Shown here in pieces: positions 45,957 through 53,288 of a stretch of 64,000 nt of DNA (within the stretch, counting starts at the first letter, position 1; each line of letters begins with the position of its first letter). The DNA is taken from assembly GCF_900101175.1 (NCBI RefSeq), contig NZ_FNFQ01000004.1, positions 62,001 through 126,000 of the forward strand, written 5' to 3'. The DNA is from Stenotrophomonas pavanii. GTDB taxonomy: Bacteria > Pseudomonadota > Gammaproteobacteria > Xanthomonadales > Xanthomonadaceae. The notes beneath the pieces are model-generated. The model was not told where the DNA came from. It made no database searches and saw only the letters and a list, made by a program, of their open reading frames with translations. Both the position numbers and the translations under genes were made by a program.

Positions 45957-48077
45957 TCAGGCCGCGCGCGCCAACGCGTCCTTCGCCGCCGCCGTGGTCG
46001 ACAGGTCGAACACATCCACCGCATCGATCAGGCGGTTGGCCTGTTGCTCCAGGCTGCGCGCGGCAGCGCTGGCTTCTTCCACCAGCGCGGCATTCTGCTG
46101 GGTGGTGCCATCCATCTGGACCACGGTCTGGCTGACCTGTTCGATACCCGCGCTCTGTTCCTGCGAGGCCGCGGAGATCTCAGCCATGATGTCGGTCACC
46201 CGCTGCACCGATGCGACGATCTCGGCCATGGTGTCGCCGGCCTCACGCACGCGCTGCGCGCCCTGTCCGACCTGTTCCACCGAGGCCTCGATCAGCGACT
46301 TGATTTCCTTCGCGGCCGCCGCCGAACGCTGCGCCAGTGTGCGCACTTCACTGGCGACCACCGCAAAGCCGCGGCCCTGTTCACCGGCCCGTGCCGCTTC
46401 GACGGCGGCATTCAGCGCCAGGATGTTGGTCTGGAAGGCGATGCCGTCGATCACGCTGATGATGTCGGCGATCTGCCGCGACGAGGTCTCGATCGCGCCC
46501 ATCGTCGCCACCACCTGGCCGACCACGCTGCCGCCGTGCGAGGCGACCGTGTGTGCGCCGATCGCCAGCTGGTTGGCCTGGCGTGCGTGCTCGGCGTTCT
46601 GGCGCACAGTGGAGGTCAGTTCCTCCATCGATGCTGCCGTCTCTTCCAGGTTGGCGGCCTGCTGCTCGGTGCGGCGCGACAGGTCATTGTTGCCGGCGGC
46701 GATCTCCGCGGCGGCGGTGTGGATGTTGCCGGAGGCGTGCTTGATGTCGGTGACGATGGTCGCCAGCTGCGTGGCGGTGGTATTGGCATCGCCGGCGATA
46801 CGCGCGAACACACCCTGGAAATCACCGTGCATGCGTGCACCGAGGCGGCCATCGGCGATCGCGCGCAGCATCGTCGAGACTTCGCCCAGGTTCAGTTCGG
46901 TGGTCTGCATCAGGCGGTTCAGGCCATCGACCATCGCGCGGAAGTCGTGCTCGAAGCTCGCGCTGTCGCCACGCTGGCTGAAGTCTCCCGCGCCGGCAGC
47001 TTCGGCCAGGCGCCGGATCTCGCCATTGATCCTGCCGAGGTTGTGCTTGGCCATGTCCAGTGCTTCGGTGATCACCGCCTTCTCGCCGGGCAGGCGTTCC
47101 ATGTCCTGGCTGAGGTCGCCGACCGCATAGCGGCCCATGATCGAGATCGCGCGCATCTTCACCTGGATATGCGCATCGACCAGCGTGTTGCAGTCGGCCA
47201 CCATGGTGCCGAACGCGCCGGGGAATGCATCGGCCTCCATGCGATGGCTGATGGTGCCGGCCTCGTGCGCCTGTGCCATCGCGGCCTGGGCATCCAGTAC
47301 CCTGCGCAGGGTGGACTGCACCGCTTGCATGGCCTGCGCGAGGCGGCCGATCTCATCGCGGCTGCGCACCTGCACCACGTGCTGCAGGTCGCCGGCGGCC
47401 ACCGCACGTGCAGCGGCTTCCACCGCCAGCACCGGCTGCACCACCGCGCGCCGCAGCCACCAGGCCAGGCCGATCAGCAGCAGCACGGCGGCCAGTACGG
47501 TCAGTGCCGCGCACAGCAGCAGGGTCTGCCGGGCCTGCTGCGAACGGGACGCCACCGCCGCTTCAGCCACCTGCGTGGCGTGCGTGCTCAGCGCATCCAG
47601 TGCCATCGCCACCGGGCGATCCTTGCCGCGCACCAGGTTGTCGCCGGCCGCGGGATCGTAGCCGGCCGCGGCAAATGCCTGCAGCGCCGCGTGATAGTCC
47701 TGCTGCAGCTGCGCGTGCAGGCCAACGAACGCCTGCGCCAGCTCACGCGTGCGCGGGTCCGGGCTGGTGGCCAGACCCTTGGCCAGTTGCTCGACCAGGC
47801 GGCCTTCGCTGTCGAAGCCATCCAGGTGGCGTTGGCGCAGCGCGTCGTCGTGCCCGCGCAGCAGCACGTTCTTCCATTCCTGCACCTGGCCACGGAACTC
47901 ACGCTGCAGGCGTTCGGCATCGCGGCTGTGCGCGACTTCGGGCGGGACCTCGGTGGACAACTTCAACCAGGCGGAGGCCAGGCCTGCCAGTGCGCACAGC
48001 AGGACCACGGCCAAGCCAACAGAAACCGCGCCGAGCAGCTTGGACTGCAGGCGCGGAGCACGGACAGACGCATTCAT
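45957..48077 (-). CDS. Methyl-accepting chemotaxis protein
   Basis: 706 residues. TM1 is at about 12-34 and TM2 at about 185-208, with a helical periplasmic sensor between. One or two HAMP-like units and a middle region ([19 protein letters not shown]...) come next. The signalling hairpin tip reads [31 protein letters not shown] (conserved, shown in part), with [18 protein letters not shown] after it. There is no C-terminal CheR-binding pentapeptide. The extended cytoplasmic region between HAMP and tip is longer than in enteric receptors. The ligand is unknown. Confidence 0.94.
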   Translation of the reverse strand: MNASVRAPRLQSKLLGAVSVGLAVVLLCALAGLASAWLKLSTEVPPEVAHSRDAERLQREFRGQVQEWKNVLLRGHDDALRQRHLDGFDSEGRLVEQLAKGLATSPDPRTRELAQAFVGLHAQLQQDYHAALQAFAAAGYDPAAGDNLVRGKDRPVAMALDALSTHATQVAEAAVASRSQQARQTLLLCAALTVLAAVLLLIGLAWWLRRAVVQPVLAVEAAARAVAAGDLQHVVQVRSRDEIGRLAQAMQAVQSTLRRVLDAQAAMAQAHEAGTISHRMEADAFPGAFGTMVADCNTLVDAHIQVKMRAISIMGRYAVGDLSQDMERLPGEKAVITEALDMAKHNLGRINGEIRRLAEAAGAGDFSQRGDSASFEHDFRAMVDGLNRLMQTTELNLGEVSTMLRAIADGRLGARMHGDFQGVFARIAGDANTTATQLATIVTDIKHASGNIHTAAAEIAAGNNDLSRRTEQQAANLEETAASMEELTSTVRQNAEHARQANQLAIGAHTVASHGGSVVGQVVATMGAIETSSRQIADIISVIDGIAFQTNILALNAAVEAARAGEQGRGFAVVASEVRTLAQRSAAAAKEIKSLIEASVEQVGQGAQRVREAGDTMAEIVASVQRVTDIMAEISAASQEQSAGIEQVSQTVVQMDGTTQQNAALVEEASAAARSLEQQANRLIDAVDVFDLSTTAAAKDALARAA

Positions 48078-48241
48078 CGGGAAGCACTCTCGGGAAGGGG
48101 CAATGCGGTATCGACCCGCTACGCTTCCGCTGAAGTGCGACAAGCATCACATTAGCGTTTCGTTTAGTGATGTGAAGGAAGTGTTTCATAGGACAAATGT
48201 GTCCATATGGAACAAATACGGACCCTGGACAGGGGATATAA

Positions 48242-48262
48242 ATGTAACTAATGTAGTTACAT
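48242..48262. promoter_or_regulatory. Inverted-repeat operator over the Rrf2 start codon
   Basis: ATGTAACT and AGTTACAT, perfect 8-bp arms with a 5-base spacer; the last two bases of the right arm are the A and T of the ATG. A TATAAA box at 48237-48242 abuts it. The surrounding 120 bases are unusually AT-rich. Autorepression by the encoded Rrf2 protein is the obvious reading. Confidence 0.75.
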
Positions 48263-48716
48263 GAAATCCGCGAACCCGCTCTCTGACGCCTTGCACGTGA
48301 TGGCGCACCTGGTCGGCCAGGATGGCCCACGCACCTCCGAGCAGCTGGCGTCCTGCCTGCCGACCCATCCAGTGGTGATCCGCCGCCTGCTGGCACAGCT
48401 GCACAAGGCCGGCCTGGTACGCAGCACCCGCGGCCATGGGGGTGGCAGCCAGCTGGCCCACGATGCGGCGGCGATCACCCTGCATGACATCTACCTGGCC
48501 GTGGGCGCACCGCCCCTGGTGCAGGTCGGTACCCGCGACGCCGGCCGCGGCTGCCCGATCCAGCAGCTGGTCAACAGCGCGCTGCTGGAGGGGGCACGCG
48601 AGGCACAGCGGTTGCTGGAGGCGCGCCTGCGGGCGACCACGCTGGACCAGCTCGGCGCCGACTTCGCCCGCCATCTCGCCCATCACCGTTCCCTGGAAGG
48701 TCACCATGAATCCTGA
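48261..48716 (+). CDS. Rrf2-family transcriptional repressor
   Basis: 151 residues. A winged helix (about 10-65: TSEQLASCLPTHPVVIRRLLAQL, then GGGSQLA wing) is typical of Rrf2 proteins of the YwnA/YwgB kind. The three-Cys iron-sulfur motif of IscR/NsrR is missing; only one Cys follows the HTH (GRGCPIQQ), plus one within it. A thiol or small-molecule signal is therefore more likely than an Fe-S cluster. It overlaps the next gene by 11 bases. No Shine-Dalgarno sequence is visible, so the message may be nearly leaderless. Confidence 0.9.
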   Translation: MKSANPLSDALHVMAHLVGQDGPRTSEQLASCLPTHPVVIRRLLAQLHKAGLVRSTRGHGGGSQLAHDAAAITLHDIYLAVGAPPLVQVGTRDAGRGCPIQQLVNSALLEGAREAQRLLEARLRATTLDQLGADFARHLAHHRSLEGHHES

Positions 48717-49611
48717 TGTGCTCATCGTCGGCGGCAGCTATGCCGGCATTGCCGCCGGCCTGATCCTGGCCCGTGCCCGCCGCCCGGTCACCATCATTGA
48801 CGCCGGCTCGCCGCGCAACCGCTTCGCCAGCCATTCGCACGGCGTGCCAGGGCTGGATGGCATCAGTGGTGCCGAGCTGCTGAAGACCGCGCGCCAGCAG
48901 CTGCTGGACTACCCCACGGTGCGCTGGGTCCATGCCGAGGCCCTGCAGGCCAACGCCAGCGCAGAGGGCGTGGAAGTGCGGACCGCCGATGGCCAAGTGC
49001 TGGCCGCGCGCAAGCTGCTGCTGGCCAGCGGCATCGCCGACCAGCTGCCGGCGCTGCCGGGTCTGGCCGAGCGCTGGGGCAGCACCGTGCTGCACTGCCC
49101 CTACTGCCACGGTTACGAAGTGGGTGGCGGCGCCATCGGCCTGCTTGGTGGCCATCCGATGTCCGCCAGCAAGGCACCGTTGTTCGCCGACTGGGGCAAT
49201 GTCACGTTCTTCAGCATGGGACGGGACATCACCGATGAGGAACGCGCCGCCATGCAGCAGCGCGGCGTGCAGATCGAGACGTCACCGGTGCTGCGCGTGC
49301 AGGGCGACCAGCCGACCTGGCTGGAGGTGGAGCTGGCCGACGGCCGCCGCATCGCCCAGCGTGCGCTGTTCGTGCCGGCCACCCAGGTGATGGCCACACC
49401 GCTGGTGCAGCAGCTGGGCTGCACGTTGGCCGAGAGCCCGCTGGGCGAGCTGATCGAGGTCGACATGATGAAGCAGACCTCGGTGCCCAACGTGTATGCC
49501 GCAGGCGATGCGACCACGGTCGGCAACATCACCCTGGCCATGGCCGAAGGCGTGCGCGCGGGCATCGGCGTGCACCACGCGCTGGTGGCCGAAGACAGCG
49601 TGCCGCGCTGA
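48706..49611 (+). CDS. Thioredoxin-reductase-like FAD/NAD(P) oxidoreductase
   Basis: 301 residues. The FAD-binding GGSYAG is near the N-terminus (9-14), a CPYC pair (Cys131, Cys134) in HCPYCHGYE matches the redox-disulfide position of thioredoxin reductases, and YAAGDATTVGN is the second FAD motif. It should shuttle electrons from NAD(P)H to an unknown thiol or quinone acceptor. Coupled to the Rrf2 repressor, which presumably controls it. Confidence 0.92.
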   Translation: MNPDVLIVGGSYAGIAAGLILARARRPVTIIDAGSPRNRFASHSHGVPGLDGISGAELLKTARQQLLDYPTVRWVHAEALQANASAEGVEVRTADGQVLAARKLLLASGIADQLPALPGLAERWGSTVLHCPYCHGYEVGGGAIGLLGGHPMSASKAPLFADWGNVTFFSMGRDITDEERAAMQQRGVQIETSPVLRVQGDQPTWLEVELADGRRIAQRALFVPATQVMATPLVQQLGCTLAESPLGELIEVDMMKQTSVPNVYAAGDATTVGNITLAMAEGVRAGIGVHHALVAEDSVPR

Positions 49612-49618
49612 ATGTGCC

Positions 49619-49655
49619 GGGGTCAGATCCCTTTCACAGTAAGGGATCTGACCCC
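49619..49655. repeat. Palindromic intergenic repeat, GGGGTC family, copy 2
   Basis: GGGGTCAGATCCCTT and AAGGGATCTGACCCC, perfect 15-bp arms with a 7-base loop, between the convergent flavoprotein and rtcB genes. Confidence 0.9.
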
Positions 49656-49675
49656 CGACGCGACGTGCTGCTCTG

Positions 49676-49700
49676 GTAGCGGCCGGCCTTGGCCGGCACC
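49676..49700. repeat. SMAG hairpin beside the rtcB 3' end
   Basis: GTAGCGGCCGGCC...GGCCGGCACC, seven bases from the rtcB stop. Confidence 0.8.
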
Positions 49701-49706
49701 GCTCGG

Positions 49707-50927
49707 TTACCCCTTCACGCACAGCACCTGGCGCAGGGTGTGCACCACCTCGACCAGGTCCAGCTGCGCGGCCATCACATCGTCGATCGACTTGTACGCG
49801 GCCGGTGACTCGTCCAGCACGCCGCTGTCCTTGCGGCATTCCACGTGCGCCGTGGCCTCGCGATGCTGGGCCAGCGTGATCTGCTGGCGCGCGGCGCCAC
49901 GGCTCATCACCCGGCCGGCACCGTGGCTGCAGCTGTGGAAGCTGTCGGCGTTGCCCTTGCCACGCACGATGTAGCTGCGCGTGCCCATGCTGCCGGGAAT
50001 GATGCCCAGCTCACCCTCGCGGGCACTGACGGCCCCCTTCCGGGTCACCAGCAGCTCTTGCCCGTGGTGCGTTTCCTTCTGCACGTAGTTGTGGTGGCAG
50101 TTCACCGCCATCGCCGCCAGCTGGAACTTCGGCAACCGGTGGCGCATCTCGGCCAGCACGCGCGACATCATCGCCTCGCGGTTCTGCCGGGCATAGTCCT
50201 GCGCCCACGACACGGCTTCGACGTAGTCATCGAACAGCGGCTCGCCTTCCATGAAGAACGCCAGGTCCTTGTCCGGCAGGTGGAAGCCGAGCACGCGCCG
50301 GGCCAGTTCCTCGCGCGCCTTCTCGATGAAGTAGGTACCGATCAGGTTGCCGGTGCCGCGCGACCCGCTGTGCAGCATCACCCACACCGTATCCGCCTCG
50401 TCCAGGCACAGTTCAATGAAGTGGTTGCCACCCCCCAGCGTACCCAGCTGGCGGTCGAGCTTGTCGGTGCGGATCCTGCGGTGCTTGTCCTTGATCTTCT
50501 CCAGGCCGTTGGCCAGGCCCGACTGCACCAACCGGGTGTGGATGCTGTCGGGCATGCGGTGATGCTCGCCGCCACGCCCATTGCCGACCGGAATGCTGCG
50601 CTCGATGCTGTTGCGCAGCTGCCGCAGGTCATCGGGCAGGTCGTTGGCGCGCAGCGTGGTGCGTACGGCCGCCATGCCGCAGCCGATGTCGACGCCGACT
50701 GCGGCCGGGATGATCGCACCGCGGGTCGGGATCACCGAGCCCACGGTCGCGCCCTTGCCCAGGTGCACGTCCGGCATCACGGCCACCCACGGCCCAACGA
50801 ACGGGATCGCGGCGATGTTGCGCAGCTGCTCATGCGCCTGCGCTTCCAGCGGCACACCGTTGACCCAGCCCTTGATCGGCGTGGTGCCCTCGGCGTGCAG
50901 CCATTGATAGTTCTGTTGCGTGTCCAT
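49707..50927 (-). CDS. rtcB: RNA-splicing/repair ligase RtcB
   Basis: 406 residues, the compact bacterial form. It joins RNA ends carrying 2',3'-cyclic phosphate or 3'-phosphate to 5'-OH ends using GTP and Mn2+. Metal-site residues are present: Asp80 and Cys83 (GVDIGCGM), His169 (GGGNHF), His186 (MLHSGSRG) and His279 (NCHHN). The guanylylated His is probably His335 in SCSHGAGR. It is the second gene after slipin, 56 bases downstream, with a small GC-rich hairpin in the gap. No rtcA cyclase and no rtcR activator gene are adjacent. Confidence 0.95.
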   Translation of the reverse strand: MDTQQNYQWLHAEGTTPIKGWVNGVPLEAQAHEQLRNIAAIPFVGPWVAVMPDVHLGKGATVGSVIPTRGAIIPAAVGVDIGCGMAAVRTTLRANDLPDDLRQLRNSIERSIPVGNGRGGEHHRMPDSIHTRLVQSGLANGLEKIKDKHRRIRTDKLDRQLGTLGGGNHFIELCLDEADTVWVMLHSGSRGTGNLIGTYFIEKAREELARRVLGFHLPDKDLAFFMEGEPLFDDYVEAVSWAQDYARQNREAMMSRVLAEMRHRLPKFQLAAMAVNCHHNYVQKETHHGQELLVTRKGAVSAREGELGIIPGSMGTRSYIVRGKGNADSFHSCSHGAGRVMSRGAARQQITLAQHREATAHVECRKDSGVLDESPAAYKSIDDVMAAQLDLVEVVHTLRQVLCVKG

Positions 50928-50983
50928 GTCTTCGTGTATGTCCTTGATGGGCCGGCGGCGCGTCCCTGCGCCGCCGCTACCCC

Positions 50984-52108
50984 CTACCTGATCGTCACCA
51001 GCTGCTTCAGCACGCCATCCAGGCCGCCGAACACGGTGAGCGTGTCGATCTTCTCGGTGACCTTCTCCAGTGCCTCCAGCTCCTTCAAGCGCATCAGCAC
51101 CGGGTTGTCCTCGATCAGCTTTGCAGTGTTGAGCTGCGAACGCGTGGCGTTGGCCTCCTCGCGGCGACGGATCACGCTGGCCTGGGCCTGCTTCTCGGCC
51201 AGCACCACGCCGTTGAGGATCTCCTTCATCTCGCCCGGCAGGATCACGTCCTTGATGCCGACGCCGAGCAAGCGCACGCCGTGGCCCTCGATCGCCGCCT
51301 GCACATGGGCGGCGATCTCACCGTCCAGCGCCGCCTTGTCGCCCAGCAGCTCGTCCAGGCTGCGCGCGGCAATCGCCTGGCGCAGGCCGAACTGCAGCTG
51401 CCGGTAGACGAACTCATCGGCATTGCTGAGCGTGCGGTGTGCACGCACCGGGTCGACCACCTGCACGGTCGCGGCCAGGTTCACCCGCAGGGTCACCTTG
51501 TCGCGGCTGAGCAGCTCCTGGCCGGACACGTCCAGTGACCGTGCACGCAGTTCCACGCGCTCCACCGACACGTTGCCGTTGAAGTTCCAGAACGCGTGCA
51601 GGCCGGCGTCCAGCGTCTGCCGCAGCGTGCCATCGATGAACAGCAGGCCCACCGACTCGCTCGGCACGGTGCTGATCACCGCCACACGCGGCAGCACGCC
51701 CAGCTGGCCCAGGCGCTGCTGCACGTCCACCGCAATGCGCGGCTCGTCACCCAGCGCCATCACGCGCACCTGGGTGTCGACCGAACCGCGCCAGTACAGG
51801 CGACGGCTGCCCGGCGGCAGGACTTCATCGATGCGGCCATTGCGCAGCACCAGGCCGACCTCGGTGGCGCCGACATTGGCCAGCACGAAGTGGGTGTCCA
51901 GCTGTGCGCCCAGCGCTTCGATCAGGCTGTCCTGGTCGCTGCCGGTGTAGGCCGCGCCCTTCGATGCGGTGTGGATGTCCACGTGCGGGCGGCCGCCGAA
52001 CAGCGACAGGCGGTGCACGCCCGGCAGCAGGATCTGCTGGAAACGACGGTTGCGATACACCAGGCCGCGCTCGCCGTCGCCGATCACGACCTTGATGGTC
52101 CAGAACAT
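50984..52108 (-). CDS. Slipin/SPFH (band 7) protein of the RNA-repair operon
   Basis: 374 residues from the ATG with AAGGAGA upstream. The SPFH core is at about 160-330 (SRDKVTLRVNLAATVQVVDPVRA, then QLQFGLRQAIAARSLDELL, LLGVGIKDVILPGEM), followed by a helical tail. Unlike ordinary slipins it has no N-terminal membrane hairpin. Three similar short segments precede the core: GLVYRNRRFQQILLPG, GLVLRNGRIDEVLPPG and GLLFIDGTLRQTLDAG. SPFH proteins make ring-like scaffolds; pairing with RtcB is known from RNA-repair operons. Confidence 0.88.
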   Translation of the reverse strand: MFWTIKVVIGDGERGLVYRNRRFQQILLPGVHRLSLFGGRPHVDIHTASKGAAYTGSDQDSLIEALGAQLDTHFVLANVGATEVGLVLRNGRIDEVLPPGSRRLYWRGSVDTQVRVMALGDEPRIAVDVQQRLGQLGVLPRVAVISTVPSESVGLLFIDGTLRQTLDAGLHAFWNFNGNVSVERVELRARSLDVSGQELLSRDKVTLRVNLAATVQVVDPVRAHRTLSNADEFVYRQLQFGLRQAIAARSLDELLGDKAALDGEIAAHVQAAIEGHGVRLLGVGIKDVILPGEMKEILNGVVLAEKQAQASVIRRREEANATRSQLNTAKLIEDNPVLMRLKELEALEKVTEKIDTLTVFGGLDGVLKQLVTIR

Positions 52109-52465
52109 GGGAGTCTCTCCTTGTATGGCTCTGGTGGTTCGACCCGTTGCGGATGAATCGCCATGACCCGGGTCGATCAGGTCGTGGCGCGGCCGCCTGC
52201 ACACCACGTGCAGGCAGCGGAAGAGGGCGGCCATCGGCGGACGGTCCGCGCGCGGAGCCTTCGGTGCACCGGCAGTGCTGCCATCGTCGTTCCCTGCAGG
52301 CAGCACCAGGGCGGAACGTGGCTGGCAGTGGCGGCGGGCCGGGGCCCGGCGTGCGGTCCGTTGCCTTCCACGTTCCTGCCCGAAGGCGATGACCGTGGAC
52401 GGCGACGATGGCCGCTGGGGCTTGCGCCCCGGGTGTTGCTTCAGGTCATGACGTGACAGGTCATG

Positions 52466-52540
52466 TGGTTTGGAGTGGGAATCGAACCCACGACAGACGG
52501 AATCAGGATCCGTTGCTCTACCCTACTGAGCTATCCAGTT
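52466..52540 (-). ncRNA. Degenerate tRNA-Gln-like element in the slipin-rtcB leader
   Basis: Read on the minus strand, this folds as a full type I tRNA. The D arm is GCTC/GAGC with a nine-base loop, the anticodon arm ACGGA/TCCGT with loop TCCTGAT (CTG at 34-36, Gln), and the T arm GTGGG/CCCAC with loop TTCGATT. Defects: the acceptor stem keeps only four pairs (TGGA/TCCA), position 33 is C instead of the universal U, and CCA is encoded close after the short stem. It is unlikely to be a working tRNA; a tRNA mimic within the operon leader fits better. Confidence 0.8.
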
Positions 52541-52619
52541 GGGGACCGCGCGGAATCGAACCGCGTACCGGCGAACCGGTGCCTGCCTCCAGCAGGCGAT
52601 CCAGGCGATGGCATGTCCG
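52541..52619 (-). ncRNA. Degenerate tRNA-Ser-like element in the slipin-rtcB leader
   Basis: Immediately 5' of the Gln-like element on the minus strand. The 3' two-thirds of a type II tRNA are clear: anticodon arm GCCTG/CAGGC (52581-52597) with loop CTGGAGG giving anticodon GGA (Ser), a long variable arm CCGG-TTCG-CCGG (52568-52579) and T arm CGCGG/CCGCG with loop TTCGATT (52549-52565). No D arm is recognisable, and only four acceptor pairs (GGAC with GTCC) can form. No CCA is encoded. A tRNA mimic or remnant, not a functional tRNA. Confidence 0.75.
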
Positions 52620-52707
52620 CGACCTCCGGCATACGCCACGGCAACGCCGCGCGCACCAGCCCGTGGTGGAAACGGGACCGTTGGAGAATCGAGGGTGCAG
52701 GCCACCG

Positions 52708-52751
52708 ACATTATCGCGAGCGATAATGTTTGGGAGCGATGCAGATAATGT
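52708..52751. promoter_or_regulatory. Palindromic operator with extra half-site upstream of the RNA-repair operon
   Basis: ACATTATCGC and GCGATAATGT (52708-52729) are perfect 10-bp arms around GA. A third half-site GATAATGT lies at 52744-52751, exactly 22 bases (two helix turns) from the matching half. It stands just upstream, on the minus strand, of the tRNA-like elements. The binding protein is not encoded nearby. No sigma-54 -24/-12 box of the kind used by RtcR is seen. Confidence 0.7.
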
Positions 52752-52873
52752 CCAGGCGTCGCCAATCGCGAAGTAAATCCTTCGGCGGGGCGGGAAAATC
52801 CTGGGTCAGTGAGCGGCGGGTTGCCGCGCGGGGTGCAGTTCTGGCATCGCGGGTCCTTGTGCCGACGCAAACG

Positions 52874-52905
52874 AAAACGCCCCCGGGACTTGCGTTCCGA
52901 GGGCG
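52874..52905 (-). terminator. Minus-strand intrinsic terminator ahead of the RNA-repair operon
   Basis: On the minus strand CGCCCTCGG pairs with CCGGGGGCG (one G-U) and is followed by TTTTCGTTT. It lies downstream of a short reading frame and a 10-bp hairpin at 52917-52941, and about 120 bases before the operator. Confidence 0.8.
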
Positions 52906-52916
52906 TCGTCAGGCCT

Positions 52917-52941
52917 CGGAGATCGGGGTGGCCGATCTCCG
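52917..52941 (-). repeat. Hairpin preceding the minus-strand terminator
   Basis: CGGAGATCGG and CCGATCTCCG, perfect 10-bp arms with a five-base loop. With the terminator after it and a short frame before it, the layout is attenuator-like. Confidence 0.6.
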
Positions 52942-52952
52942 CAGGGCGGGTA

Positions 52953-53054
52953 TCAGGCCGTTGTCAGCTGGGCTTCCCTGCCGAACGCGCGCGCCAGCAC
53001 GTCCATGCGCAGGCATGGCAGCAGTTTGGCGATGGCGACGGAATGCGCGTTCAA
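52953..53054 (-). CDS. Possible 33-codon leader peptide
   Basis: A frame from TTG at 53054 (GGAAA about six bases upstream) encodes about 33 residues, including AIAKLLPCLRMDVLARAFG. A possible promoter (TTGAAC, 18 bases, TAAATC on the minus strand) lies in the AT-rich stretch near 53100-53130. The frame ends just before the hairpin and terminator. It may be a leader peptide or chance; there is no run of one amino acid's codons. Confidence 0.35.
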   Translation of the reverse strand: MNAHSVAIAKLLPCLRMDVLARAFGREAQLTTA

Positions 53055-53153
53055 GGGAAGTTTCCAGTGGTCGTTGAAACGAGGTGCGCACGATAAACCA
53101 CGATTTAGTCGCGCGCAACCATTTTGTTCAATTATTTTCTTCTTTACCGCGCG

Positions 53154-53284
53154 ATGCCGGCCAGCGGCCGGCACTACCTGACTGTGTCATGCCGGCCAGC
53201 GACCGGCACTACCTGACTGTGTCATGCCGGCCAGCGACCGGCACTACCTGACTGTGTCATGCCGGCCAGCGGCCGGCACCACCG
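53154..53284. repeat. Tandem array of a 35-bp unit made from one SMAG hairpin
   Basis: Three full units and one partial (starts at 53154, 53189, 53224, 53259). Each holds GCCGGCCAGCG(A/G)CCGGCACTACC plus the spacer TGACTGTGTCAT. The array ends five bases from the aldo/keto reductase stop. Confidence 0.92.
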
Positions 53285-53288
53285 GGTC

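Noticed and set aside
45798..48155. 785-codon plus-strand frame opposite the chemoreceptor
   Set aside because: Antisense shadow; the minus strand has unmistakable chemoreceptor motifs.
52466..52619. Two functional tRNA genes
   Set aside because: C33, broken acceptor stems and a missing D arm make charging and decoding unlikely; treated as tRNA-like elements instead.
52660..52676. Third tRNA-like anticodon arm (CCCGT/ACGGG with loop containing CCA)
   Set aside because: No T arm with a TTC loop and no D arm nearby; a lone GC-rich hairpin is expected by chance here.
53154..53284. Possible CRISPR array (regular 35-bp spacing)
   Set aside because: Units are contiguous, with identical spacers and a SMAG hairpin core; no unique spacers and no cas genes.
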